64,000 nucleotides of DNA, taken from positions 107,384-171,383 of the forward strand of contig JBFGZS010000001.1 of the NCBI GenBank assembly GCA_041586615.1. The letters are read 5' to 3'. Position numbers and translations under genes: made by a program. The notes under the pieces were generated by a model that saw only the letters and a list, made by a program, of their open reading frames with translations, searched no databases and had not been told where the DNA came from. The stretch comes from Motiliproteus sp041586615 (GTDB lineage: Bacteria > Pseudomonadota > Gammaproteobacteria > Pseudomonadales > Balneatricaceae). How positions within the stretch are numbered: the first letter of the stretch is position 1; each line of letters starts with the position of its first letter. Shown in pieces: positions 8,423-17,014 of this stretch.

Positions 8423-8503
8423 CGTTTGTCGTTTGTCGTTTGTCGTTTGTAGCCTGTAGCCTGTAGCCTGTAGCCTGTAGCCTGTAGCCTGTAGCCTGTA
8501 GCC
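8423..8503. repeat. Composite heptamer array, CGTTTGT x4 + AGCCTGT x7
   Basis: Four exact CGTTTGT units (8423-8450) pass without a break into seven exact AGCCTGT units (8451-8499) plus a partial AGCC. The period stays 7 bp through the switch. It lies between the convergent ends of tal and the STAS gene, ending 8 bp before the latter's stop. Confidence 0.95.
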
Positions 8504-8510
8504 GAAAACC

Positions 8511-8993
8511 CTATTCCCACTCCAGCGAACGCACCAGGTCTTTGAAGCTTTCGCGATTATGCTCATTCAGATCCATCAGCACGCGATGGGCATCCAGCAC
8601 GCGGTTGCGCACCTGCTCTTCCGATTCCTGCATCACCTCAAGCTCCTGAAGCTGCTGAGGACCATCGACGGCCTCGCGGATCAGAAAAAACACCTTATCG
8701 AAGCCCATGCTTAACAGAATGCGGCTGATATCGTCGTTGGTGGACACAATGGTGGGACGAAGGTGGTGATGCTGCTTTAATTTGACCGAAATTTTTGCCA
8801 GCAATCCCAAAGACGTGCTGTCAATACCTTCGGTTTCGGTCAAGTCGATAATGACCGTCTGAAAATTTTCAGTATCGAGCATATGCTCAAGAAAGTGATC
8901 AAGGGTGCTGCACAACGTGAGTCGCACATCTCCAATAAACTTCAGGACGTAGTGTCCCTCTTTCTCGGCAACTAAAATCTTTCCGCTTTGCAT
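8511..8993 (-). CDS. STAS-domain anti-sigma factor antagonist (HsbA-like)
   Basis: A 160-residue protein. Residues 1-105 form a STAS domain of the anti-sigma-antagonist type: FQTVIIDLTETEGIDSTSLGLLAKI holds the phosphoacceptor serine in the D-S-T context, and the segment HLRPTIVSTNDDISRILLSMGF follows. About 50 extra C-terminal residues are acidic and helical. It is encoded 62 bp downstream of a PP2C-type phosphatase on the same strand. In Pseudomonas, HsbA is such a STAS protein dephosphorylated by the PP2C protein HsbR to switch between motility and biofilm partners; the same partner-switch role is inferred here. Confidence 0.85.
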   Translation of the reverse strand: MQSGKILVAEKEGHYVLKFIGDVRLTLCSTLDHFLEHMLDTENFQTVIIDLTETEGIDSTSLGLLAKISVKLKQHHHLRPTIVSTNDDISRILLSMGFDKVFFLIREAVDGPQQLQELEVMQESEEQVRNRVLDAHRVLMDLNEHNRESFKDLVRSLEWE

Positions 8994-9055
8994 TATCAGA
9001 CAACTCAGAACATATCAGCTAAAACAAACATCAACGATGCTTATGCCAAAACCGG

Positions 9056-10219
9056 TCAAACGCCCCGCGACACACTCAATACAGCAATATCATCAGGCGC
9101 ATCCTCAAGCCGATCGACGCCGAGCGCCACAGCCAGGTCAGTAAGGCCATCATAGCCCCGCGCCGCTACATCAAGCAACATTTGTTCCTTCTCTTTAAGG
9201 CTCGGCAGATCCAGGACCTCGAGGATGCCGTCAGAAAAGAGTGTCAAGGTGAAATTATCCTCCAGTTCGACGATACGTCCGTCAAACTGGGCATCATCAA
9301 ACAGCCCTACCGGCATGCCGGTCCCGGCCAGAAACTCGGCCTTACCATTTTGCTGCAGGATCGGCATCGGGTAATGCCCGCCGACACCATACTGCAAGGT
9401 ATTCTCGATTCGATCCAGCAGGCCGATAAAAATCGTCAGATGCTTACCCAGGCCGGTTTCAAGTAACTCTTTGTTAATTCTCACCAACACATCGGTCGGC
9501 GATAAGATATGGAAGCTACTGCCGCGGTTATAATTACGCAACAGTCGATTGGTCATATTTTTCAACAACACCGTCACAAACGCCGATGACGCACCGTGCC
9601 CTGAGATATCAGCGAGGTAAAACATGGTCAGGGAGTCGGAAATTCGGAAAAAATCGATAAAGTCACCGCTCAGAAAGAGCGACGGGGCTATCTGGTATTC
9701 GAAACGATAATCATTGATGACCATCTCTTTGGGCGGCAGCATTTTACGCTGCACATGGCGTCCCGCCTGCTGATCCTCTTTCAGCAAGCCGAGGCTCTGC
9801 TCTAACTCGCGGCGGTAATAGGCGTTATCCAGAATAACTTTAGCCCGCGCGACATGGCGCTTAAGCGATTTACCCAGCGCCACCCGGTCTTGGATCGGCA
9901 GGGTAAAAAAGTCGCTGACCCCATGTCGCAGCGCCCAGATAACCTGTTGCGGATCAGGGGCATCCGATAACAACACCACCGGGCCGGGCGCGACGGCCTC
10001 GACCAACGTATCGATCCAGTCCGAATCCGTCTCGATAACGGCACGGACCAGCACCACACCCGGATCATGCTTAGCCAGCAGCGCCAGCACCTGCTGGCGT
10101 TCGCTGACCAGCCTCACCTGTACCTGGCTCCCCAGCGCCGTTCGGACCAGATCCAGCAACCCGTCACCAGGTTGTGGCTTCTCATCGACGAGCAGAACCA
10201 ACGGATTTTCAGCGTTCAT
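9056..10219 (-). CDS. Receiver-like / SpoIIE PP2C phosphatase (HsbR-like)
   Basis: A 387-residue protein. Residues 1-125 have the outline of a response-regulator receiver, but the position of the phosphorylatable Asp (VVLVRAVIE) holds Arg, and the conserved Lys near TLPI is missing, so it is a pseudo-receiver. Residues about 190-385 are a SpoIIE-type PP2C phosphatase with the metal ligands in GDFID, ADISGHG, LFSDGILEV and DDIAVL all present. It is shorter than Pseudomonas HsbR, lacking the C-terminal anti-sigma kinase domain. The expected substrate is the phosphorylated STAS protein encoded just downstream. Confidence 0.85.
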   Translation of the reverse strand: MNAENPLVLLVDEKPQPGDGLLDLVRTALGSQVQVRLVSERQQVLALLAKHDPGVVLVRAVIETDSDWIDTLVEAVAPGPVVLLSDAPDPQQVIWALRHGVSDFFTLPIQDRVALGKSLKRHVARAKVILDNAYYRRELEQSLGLLKEDQQAGRHVQRKMLPPKEMVINDYRFEYQIAPSLFLSGDFIDFFRISDSLTMFYLADISGHGASSAFVTVLLKNMTNRLLRNYNRGSSFHILSPTDVLVRINKELLETGLGKHLTIFIGLLDRIENTLQYGVGGHYPMPILQQNGKAEFLAGTGMPVGLFDDAQFDGRIVELEDNFTLTLFSDGILEVLDLPSLKEKEQMLLDVAARGYDGLTDLAVALGVDRLEDAPDDIAVLSVSRGV

Positions 10220-10342
10220 AAGATCGCTTTGTTGTCATTGCGTGCATCAACATCACCTGATTCACCGAGACCGCTAGGCCGTTATACCGTTAGATCGGCC
10301 ACGACGGCAATTAATTCAGTGCTTATTACCTATTAATCACGA

Positions 10343-11050
10343 CTAGAAGCCATCATCTTTATACACATCGGCCACGTCACCGTCGCTGATCTCAAAGATT
10401 CGCCGCTGGAGATAGGCATCGCGAACGAAGCTGTATTTATCGCCACTGATCAGCTTCTCGACCGCCATCAGACGGCCACGGGTCTCCACGACATCCAGCG
10501 CCGTCAGGGCATAATAGCCACGCTCACTCTCGACGTAATTGATCGGATCGTCCACCGTGTCAACGATACGGCCTACGCCGTCGCGCAGCGTACTCGGCCC
10601 CAGCAACGGCAATACCAGATACGCGCCGCTACCCACGCCCCAATAGCCCAGGGTCTGACCAAAATCTTCATCATTGCGCGGCAAACCAAACGCCGTTGCC
10701 ACATCGAACAATCCCGCCACGCCAAAGACGGTGTTAAACATAAGACGACTGGTATCCTGCGCCGCCTGGTGAAACTTAAACTGCAGCAGATTATTCACCA
10801 GCGTGCGCACACCAGCCAAATTAGCAAAGAAGTTGCTGACACTGCGCTCGACCGGGTCAAGCGTGATCGCTTTATACCCCTTGGTGACCGGTAACAGCAG
10901 ATACTGATCCAGGGTGTCATTAACAGTAAACACTTTACGGTTTAGCCACTCGAGGGGGTCGCCCTGACGATAATCATCACTCTCGGCTACCGCCGTGCCG
11001 CTAAACAGCAGCAATAACAAGAGGACTCGGACTAACCAACGCGTATTCAA
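10343..11050 (-). CDS. mlaA: MlaA/VacJ-family outer-membrane phospholipid protein
   Basis: A 235-residue protein of the Mla system, which removes misplaced phospholipids from the outer leaflet of the outer membrane. Family signatures are DPLEWLNRKVFTVND, the LAGVRTLVNNLL segment, FGVAGLFDVA and GYWGVGSGAYLVLPLLGPST. The open frame extends to a GTG at 11074, but GAGGG sits just before a GTG/TTG pair, so I place the start at the TTG 11050. The signal peptide ends TAVA-ES and has no lipobox cysteine, unlike E. coli MlaA. The other mla genes are not in the window. Confidence 0.88.
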   Translation of the reverse strand: MNTRWLVRVLLLLLLFSGTAVAESDDYRQGDPLEWLNRKVFTVNDTLDQYLLLPVTKGYKAITLDPVERSVSNFFANLAGVRTLVNNLLQFKFHQAAQDTSRLMFNTVFGVAGLFDVATAFGLPRNDEDFGQTLGYWGVGSGAYLVLPLLGPSTLRDGVGRIVDTVDDPINYVESERGYYALTALDVVETRGRLMAVEKLISGDKYSFVRDAYLQRRIFEISDGDVADVYKDDGF

Positions 11051-11238
11051 CACAGCACCCTCAGCATGACGCACACTCGCTGAAAAAGCCCACCGAAACG
11101 GGCTGAATTTTGCAGCGCAAAAAAGAAATCGATAATACCATCAGTATTGGCTTTTTCGCCAGTAGGAACTGCGGGCGCCCGCCAAGACAACCCCCTCTGC
11201 GTATACTCGTTATAAACTAGGTCCGGCTCGCCACCACT

Positions 11239-11266
11239 AAAAAAAAGCCCCGCATAAGCGGGGCCT
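11239..11266 (-). terminator. Rho-independent terminator of the porin gene
   Basis: Hairpin GCCCCGC-ATAA-GCGGGGC (11247-11264), followed on the minus strand by an eight-base T run, 27 bp after the porin stop. Confidence 0.9.
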
Positions 11267-11292
11267 CTATTTAAAGCGCTAACAGCATCGAC

Positions 11293-12174
11293 TTAGAAGT
11301 CTACGCGGTAGCCTGCTTCAACACCGGTGGTGCCAGCATTATCCAGTAGCGCGGCAAAGACGCGTGCCTTCTTGCCCAGCTTCTGCTGAACTTCAAGCGA
11401 CATGGAATCGTCAGCATCGTTGTCGTCGGTGGCGAAGTTAGCCAGCAGCATGGTGTTACCCATGGTGTAGGAACCCGCTACTTCGAAGCCATCTTCTTTA
11501 CCGGCACCCAGCGTCTCGGCTGCACGGAAACGTGCGCCCACGTACAGGGCATCCATGGTGTAGGATGCGGACAGTGCCGAGTTGGTGCCTGTGCCTGCGC
11601 CCGTTCCCTGCGTGTCGATGATCGATGCGGCTAACGCCAGACCACCCACGGAGTACTGCGCAGAAAGGCTGAACGCATCCAGGTCTTCACCGTTCGCGTT
11701 GTTTGCACCAATGACCGCCGCGGATAGCTTCATGCCGTTCATCTCAGGCGTGTAATAGGCAACTTGGTTGCCCATGCGATGCTGACCCACATCGTAGACG
11801 GTTGCGCCGGAAGTACCGTTATCCAGAATATCCGTTACAAAACCGGTCCAGACGGTGTGGGCAGTCCACATCCGACCAACTTGCACCTTACCGAAATCCC
11901 CCTCGGCACCGACATAGGCCAGACGGCCGCCGGAAAGAGCGCCCGTTGAGGTGCTTACAGCCTGCTCGAAGTGAGCAAACGCCTTGGCGCCGCTAAACAG
12001 CGCGGAAGAGCCCTTAATACCGATACGGGAAGAGTTGTCGGTGACATTTAATTCTGCACCGTCCATCAGCTGAACTTTAGTACGCAGCGAGCCGTACAGT
12101 GTCGCGTCGGCTTGCGCCATGATTGGAGCCGTCATTGCGCCGGCAACGGCCAGTGCGATAAGTGACTTCTTCAT
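11293..12174 (-). CDS. Outer-membrane porin (Gram-negative trimeric type)
   Basis: A 293-residue protein with a clear signal peptide (MKKSLIALAVAGAMTAPIMA) and the usual porin opening ATLYGSLRTKVQ, followed by alternating beta-strand sequence, SSRIGIKGS and GRLAYVGAEGDFGKVQVGR (the typical GxFGxxxxGR motif), and a C-terminal Phe (GYRVDF) as needed for barrel assembly. It is shorter than most general porins (330-400 residues). The start at 12174 follows AAGGGG; an upstream in-frame ATG at 12201 has no such site. A strong terminator follows, as expected for an abundant outer-membrane protein. Confidence 0.9.
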   Translation of the reverse strand: MKKSLIALAVAGAMTAPIMAQADATLYGSLRTKVQLMDGAELNVTDNSSRIGIKGSSALFSGAKAFAHFEQAVSTSTGALSGGRLAYVGAEGDFGKVQVGRMWTAHTVWTGFVTDILDNGTSGATVYDVGQHRMGNQVAYYTPEMNGMKLSAAVIGANNANGEDLDAFSLSAQYSVGGLALAASIIDTQGTGAGTGTNSALSASYTMDALYVGARFRAAETLGAGKEDGFEVAGSYTMGNTMLLANFATDDNDADDSMSLEVQQKLGKKARVFAALLDNAGTTGVEAGYRVDF

Positions 12175-12621
12175 TAATAATTCCCCTTCAGTTTTTAACA
12201 TTCTGGTAGTTAAAACTTAATTTATTGTTAGGTATTTTCAGGCTTCCCTGCGGGTCCGGGCTCGTCTAAAAACACTTTATGTTTCAAACGAAGCTCACTC
12301 TAACCCAGCTCACAGCAAAAATGTAGGCCCTTCAATAAAAAACCAAACCTTTCCCTGACTTTTTTAGCCCCTTTTATTGACTTTTGCAATGCAGCATTCG
12401 CTTTTCAGACTAAAAAACCTGAAAACGGCTCAAAGAGCCGATCGATGATATCTCTCGGCGATTCAACACGTTTCGGCGAATACAGACGCCGATCTACTGT
12501 CCAGCGTCGCAGAGCATAGCCGCCACCCCCACGGCAACCCCGCCCCCCGATCAGACCTTTGCTTATTAACCTGGCATCAAAATACCGATCCGTTCGGTCT
12601 TTTGATGACGACAAGACCGGC
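12175..12621. other. Non-coding region upstream of the porin gene
   Basis: About 450 bp without a credible gene. The 200 bp next to the porin start are A+T-rich on the minus strand, with a weak TTGCAA-17-TAAAAA candidate near 12370-12395. A small hairpin CGGCTC-AAA-GAGCCG lies at 12425-12439. The remainder, up to repeat copy B, shows nothing clear. Confidence 0.5.
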
Positions 12622-12727
12622 GCCTGTCCGTCCTTGTCTCACGTGGCTTTACGCCACGGCGATTCATCCATGAACCGCCTATTAAGGCGGCATTTTTGCA
12701 CGGTATTACGTTGCCGCCTTAATATCC
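12622..12727 (-). repeat. Dispersed structured repeat, copy B
   Basis: Reverse-orientation copy of the family. It is the most complete copy: an outer stem AAGGCGGCA...TGCCGCCTT, then GGCGGTTCAT-GG-ATGAATCGCC, then CGTGGC-GTAAA-GCCACG. Its 3' extension GAGACAAGGACGG is shared only with copy E. It starts 38 bp after the hrpA stop, in the same orientation as hrpA. Confidence 0.9.
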
Positions 12728-12765
12728 GCGCCGGAACAAAAAAACGGACCGGTTGAACGCTCCTG

Positions 12766-15700
12766 CTAACCGGCCAATTTAGCCACCTGGCCCTTGACGC
12801 GCTTTTCCGACACGGTGAAGCGGGTACCCAGTTGTTGGGCAAACAGCGACACCCGGTACTCTTCCAGCATCCAGCGTAACGTTGCCAGTTCCGGATCGAC
12901 GCAGCCCTGTTGACGCGCCCGCTGCTCACCCCGGGTGTAGGCCTGCCAAAAATGCTGTAACTGATCGCAGCACACGCGCTGGCGGGGCAGTTCTTGCTTG
13001 AAACGAGCGAGACGCTGCTCGATGGCCTCCAGGTAGCGTGGATATTGCTCCAACCAGGTTAACGGGGTGTCACGCAGAAAGCCGTCATATACCAGATGAT
13101 CAAGCTGAAACCGGATATCTTTCAAGACCAGCGCCCATTCAAGGTGGATCGATCCGGACAGGGCTTTATTGATCCGCTGCGTGCGGGTCGCGATTTTCAG
13201 CAACAGGTCGGCCAACGCTTCGGCATGCGTCACTAGCGCCGCTTTGCCCGCCGTCAAACAGGCATCAAACTGCGCCTGCGTGCGGGGTAGCGGCTGCTCG
13301 CGCAAAAATGCCGATTGAATCGCCGCGTCGATCAAGGCTTCCTGCAGCGCCTCACGGCGAATCACTTTTGCCAACATTAACGCGGCTCTATCCAACGCCG
13401 GCAGCTGCTTGCGCAGCCGCTTCACCTGCTGCGGCAGCTGGCACTTCAGGAGCGCAATCACGCCATGGCAATGGGCCTGCTCGGCCTGTTCGGCCGACTC
13501 GAGCAGCTTGACCGACAACGCGCCCGCCTCAGCGACTAACGCCGGAAAAGCCGGAATTTTCATCCCGGCCTGCTCGCGGGTCACGCTGGCCGGTAAGGCG
13601 CCGAAGTCCCAGGATTCGACCTGCTCGCGCTCCCATTTCGACACAACGCGCTCGGGCGCCTGGGTGCGAATCTCGGCAAACTGTTGCCGGAGCGCTAACC
13701 AGTCGCGTCCCTGCGCAAGGAGTTTGCCATCGTCGTCGAGGACTTTGAGGTTGAAGCGGTGATGGGCATCGAGCCGCGGCAGGTCCCATTGGTCATCACT
13801 CACCCACACACCGCTCATACGGCGCAGTTCACGCCCCAGGACCTGGGTTAAGGCGACATTATCGGGCGCCACCGTCTGCAAGATGGCATCAACATAATCG
13901 GGCACCGGCACGAAATTTTTACGCAGCGTCTTGGGCAGCCCCTTGATCAAGGCGATACATTTATCGCGCAGCATACCCGGCACCAACCATTCGAGGCGCT
14001 GCACCGGCAACAGCGCCAATGCCGCCGCCGGCAGTGAGACCGACACCCCATCATCATCGGCACCGGGGCTGAAGTGATAACTGAGCTTAAACTGCATCCC
14101 CTGCCACAGCAGCTGGTCCGGGTATTGCTGCTCGGTCACGCCCAGCGCCTGATGGCGCATCAGTTCCTCACGGGTCAGAAACAGGGCCTGTTTATCCGCC
14201 AATTCAAGGGTCTTGCGCCATTTTTCAAAGCCGGCACCGTTGGTGATCTGCTCACCGCCGTTTTTCAGCAGCTTCTCCTGATAGAACGCGAACAACTGCT
14301 CCTCATCGATCAGGATATCGCGCCGGCGAGACTTATCTTCCAGCGCCTCGACTTCCTGCAACAGACTTCGATTATGCTGGAAAAACGGGGCGTTGCTGCG
14401 GTACTCCCCCTCGACCAGGGCCGAGCGGATAAAAATCTGCTGCGCCTGTTCGGGGTCGATCGGGCCAAAATGCACCCGGCGCTTGGGGATGATAACCAGG
14501 CCATAGAGCGACACCTGCTCGAAGGCCACCACCTGCGCCGGTTTTTTCTCCCAATGCGGCTCGCTGTAACTGCGCTTAAGCAACGAGCCCGCCAAGGGTT
14601 CGATCCAATCCGGCTCGATCTGCGCGACACAGCGGGCAAACAGGGCGCGGGTTTCCACGAGCTCCGCGGCCATCAGCCATTTCGGCTGCTTCTTGCGCAA
14701 CCCCGAGCCGGGAAACAACAGAAACTTGCGATTGCGCGCGCCCAGGTAGGTTTTATCCTCCTGGCGAAACCCGATCTGCCCCAGCAAGCCCGCCAGCAAG
14801 GCTTGATGCAGGGGCGCGTAGCCGGCGGGGGTGGTGTTTTCGTGCAACCCGAGTTCTTTACAGGCCAGGTGCAGCTGACGATGCACATCGCGCCATTCCC
14901 GCATGCGCATAAACGACAGAAAATGTTTCTTACAATAGGATCGCAGTTGCCCCTGGCTCGATTCCTGCCGCAACGGTTCATAGTGCTGCCACAGATTATA
15001 AAAACTGACAAAATCCGACTGCGGGTCTTCGAAGCGCCGATGCTGTTCATCGGCCGCCTGCTGTTTGTCCAGCGGCCGTTCGCGGGGATCCTGAACGCTC
15101 AGGGCACTGGCGATCACCAGCATTTCGGTCAATGCGTTATTTTGCGCGGCGGCCAGCAGCATCCGGCCGATGCGGGGATCAACCGGCAACCGGCACAGCT
15201 GCCGCCCCAAGGCGGTCATGCGTTCGCGCGCATCCAACGCCCCCAACTCCTGTAACTGACGCACGCCGTCGCTGATCAACCGACTATCGGGGGGATCTAT
15301 AAACGGAAAACTGTCGGTACGGCCCAGCTTCATCGCTTCCATCTGCAGAATAACCGCGGCAAGGTTGGAGCGCTGGATCTCTGGATCGGTAAAGGCGGGC
15401 CGGGACAGGAAGTCCTCTTCGCTATACAACCTGACACAGACCCCCTCGGCGATCCGGCCGCAGCGTCCTTTGCGCTGATTGGCGCTGGCCTGGGCGATCG
15501 CCTCAATAGGCAGGCGCTGCACCTTGGAACGGTAGCTGTAACGGCTGATACGGGCGTAACCGGTATCGATCACGTAGCGGATGCCCGGCACGGTCAGCGA
15601 GGTTTCCGCGACGTTCGTCGCCAGGACAATTCGGCGTCCACCGCCACCGGGATGGAAAATACGATTCTGCTCCGCATTACTCAGGCGGGCATACAGCGGT

Positions 15701-16695
15701 AGTACGTCGGTGTTGCGCAGTTGCGCCCGGCGCAGTGCCTCGGCGGCTTCGCGAATCTCACGTTCGCCGCTGAGGAACACCAGGATATCCCCCAGCGACG
15801 TCCTGCCGGCCTGGCGTTCCTGCTGCTCGATATGCCTGACTGCGCGCAGAATATGGGTCGGCTGATCCAGCGTCCGCTCATCCTCCTCCCCCAGCACCGC
15901 CTCCGGCGGCAGGTAATGCACGGCAACCGGATAGGTACGACCGGAGACTTCGATAATCGGCGCGTCGGAAAAATGGCTCGAGAAACGCTGCAGATCGATG
16001 GTCGCGGAGGTAATGATCAGCTTCAGATCCGGGCGCTTGGGTAATAACTGCTTCAGGTAGCCCAGCAGGAAGTCGATATTGAGGCTGCGTTCGTGGGCTT
16101 CATCGATAATCAGCGTGTCATAACGGCTCAGCAGCGGATCATTCTGGATCTCAGCCAGCAAAATCCCGTCGGTCATGAGTTTAACCCGGGTCTGTTCGCT
16201 GGATTGGTCGCTGAAACGCACCTGATAACCGACGCTACTCCCCAGCGGCACCTGCAACTCTTCGGCGATCCGGTTCGCCACGGTACGCGCGGCCAGCCGC
16301 CGCGGCTGCGTATGACCGATCAGCCCCGCGCTCCCCCGTCCCAGCTCAAGACAGATTTTCGGCAGCTGGGTAGTTTTGCCCGAGCCGGTTTCGCCGGCCA
16401 GGACCAATACTTGGTGTTTCTTGATAAGTGCGGCTATTTCATCGCGCTTGGCACTGATCGGCAACTGGTCGTCATAGCTGATCCGCAGAGGCGCCTGGTC
16501 ACGTCGCTGGCGGCGTGCCTGCGAGTGCTGTTGCAGCGCCTGAAAACGCTGCAGTAGCCGATCCCAAGGCTTATCGCTACGGGCTTTGCCGCGCATGGCG
16601 CTCAACATTTTGCGCAGATCGTTCTGATCAGACAGCAGGCATTGATCAATAGAATTCTGCAAGGTATCAAAGGAGGGATTCAAAACGGCAAACAA
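12766..16695 (-). CDS. hrpA: ATP-dependent RNA helicase HrpA
   Basis: A 1309-residue DEAH-box helicase, full length compared with E. coli HrpA (1300) and collinear with it to the last residues (FAQQLGTRFTVSEKRV). Walker A is GETGSGKTT (about 104), the DEAH box IIDEAHERSLN (about 198), motif III ITSATID and motif VI QRKGRCGR. The C-terminal half contains the HrpA-specific region, including FPGSGLRKKQPKW and RRRDILIDEE. In E. coli HrpA resolves collided ribosomes on mRNA. The start is apparently a TTG at 16695; no in-frame ATG lies near. A good promoter lies 55-83 bp upstream. Confidence 0.96.
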   Translation of the reverse strand: MFAVLNPSFDTLQNSIDQCLLSDQNDLRKMLSAMRGKARSDKPWDRLLQRFQALQQHSQARRQRRDQAPLRISYDDQLPISAKRDEIAALIKKHQVLVLAGETGSGKTTQLPKICLELGRGSAGLIGHTQPRRLAARTVANRIAEELQVPLGSSVGYQVRFSDQSSEQTRVKLMTDGILLAEIQNDPLLSRYDTLIIDEAHERSLNIDFLLGYLKQLLPKRPDLKLIITSATIDLQRFSSHFSDAPIIEVSGRTYPVAVHYLPPEAVLGEEDERTLDQPTHILRAVRHIEQQERQAGRTSLGDILVFLSGEREIREAAEALRRAQLRNTDVLPLYARLSNAEQNRIFHPGGGGRRIVLATNVAETSLTVPGIRYVIDTGYARISRYSYRSKVQRLPIEAIAQASANQRKGRCGRIAEGVCVRLYSEEDFLSRPAFTDPEIQRSNLAAVILQMEAMKLGRTDSFPFIDPPDSRLISDGVRQLQELGALDARERMTALGRQLCRLPVDPRIGRMLLAAAQNNALTEMLVIASALSVQDPRERPLDKQQAADEQHRRFEDPQSDFVSFYNLWQHYEPLRQESSQGQLRSYCKKHFLSFMRMREWRDVHRQLHLACKELGLHENTTPAGYAPLHQALLAGLLGQIGFRQEDKTYLGARNRKFLLFPGSGLRKKQPKWLMAAELVETRALFARCVAQIEPDWIEPLAGSLLKRSYSEPHWEKKPAQVVAFEQVSLYGLVIIPKRRVHFGPIDPEQAQQIFIRSALVEGEYRSNAPFFQHNRSLLQEVEALEDKSRRRDILIDEEQLFAFYQEKLLKNGGEQITNGAGFEKWRKTLELADKQALFLTREELMRHQALGVTEQQYPDQLLWQGMQFKLSYHFSPGADDDGVSVSLPAAALALLPVQRLEWLVPGMLRDKCIALIKGLPKTLRKNFVPVPDYVDAILQTVAPDNVALTQVLGRELRRMSGVWVSDDQWDLPRLDAHHRFNLKVLDDDGKLLAQGRDWLALRQQFAEIRTQAPERVVSKWEREQVESWDFGALPASVTREQAGMKIPAFPALVAEAGALSVKLLESAEQAEQAHCHGVIALLKCQLPQQVKRLRKQLPALDRAALMLAKVIRREALQEALIDAAIQSAFLREQPLPRTQAQFDACLTAGKAALVTHAEALADLLLKIATRTQRINKALSGSIHLEWALVLKDIRFQLDHLVYDGFLRDTPLTWLEQYPRYLEAIEQRLARFKQELPRQRVCCDQLQHFWQAYTRGEQRARQQGCVDPELATLRWMLEEYRVSLFAQQLGTRFTVSEKRVKGQVAKLAG

Positions 16696-16749
16696 CCTTC
16701 AGTAGCGGGGGAATTTAAACAGCGTACGGTCTTATTTAGACTGCGCGCT

Positions 16750-16778
16750 ATTATAGAGGTGCGACTACAGACTACCAA
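16750..16778 (-). promoter_or_regulatory. sigma70 promoter of hrpA
   Basis: On the minus strand TTGGTA (16778-16773) and a perfect TATAAT (16755-16750) are separated by 17 bp, facing hrpA. Confidence 0.7.
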
Positions 16779-16912
16779 GCGCGGATCCGACCTGACGACA
16801 GACGGCCAGACCCGTTTATTGTCCCCAGGGGCGGGCGAAAGAGCGACCAACCCATGTCGCCACTCGGTCAACCGGCGTAAACAGGGCCTGCCCCTGAAGT
16901 GCTGCACCCGCG

Positions 16913-16940
16913 TTGCCCCGCCGCCCTAGCCTGATATAAT
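16913..16940 (+). promoter_or_regulatory. sigma70 promoter of ydiJ
   Basis: TTGCCC (16913-16918) and a perfect TATAAT (16935-16940), 16 bp apart, 75 bp before the ydiJ start. It is divergent from the hrpA promoter; the two share the 16696-17014 gap. Confidence 0.7.
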
Positions 16941-17014
16941 GCACATTCTTGGCTGAATAGATTTAACGGCATTTTAGGCCAGTCCCTCTTTTCCCGATCC
17001 GAGTGCGGTACTCC

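Noticed and set aside
8360..8566. Minus-strand frame with repeated GYRLQAT residues
   Set aside because: Pure translation of the heptamer array; it overlaps the STAS gene end and has no ribosome binding site.
14074..15255. 393-codon plus-strand open frame inside hrpA
   Set aside because: Antisense to a full-length HrpA that aligns end to end with the E. coli protein; composition is that of a mirror frame.
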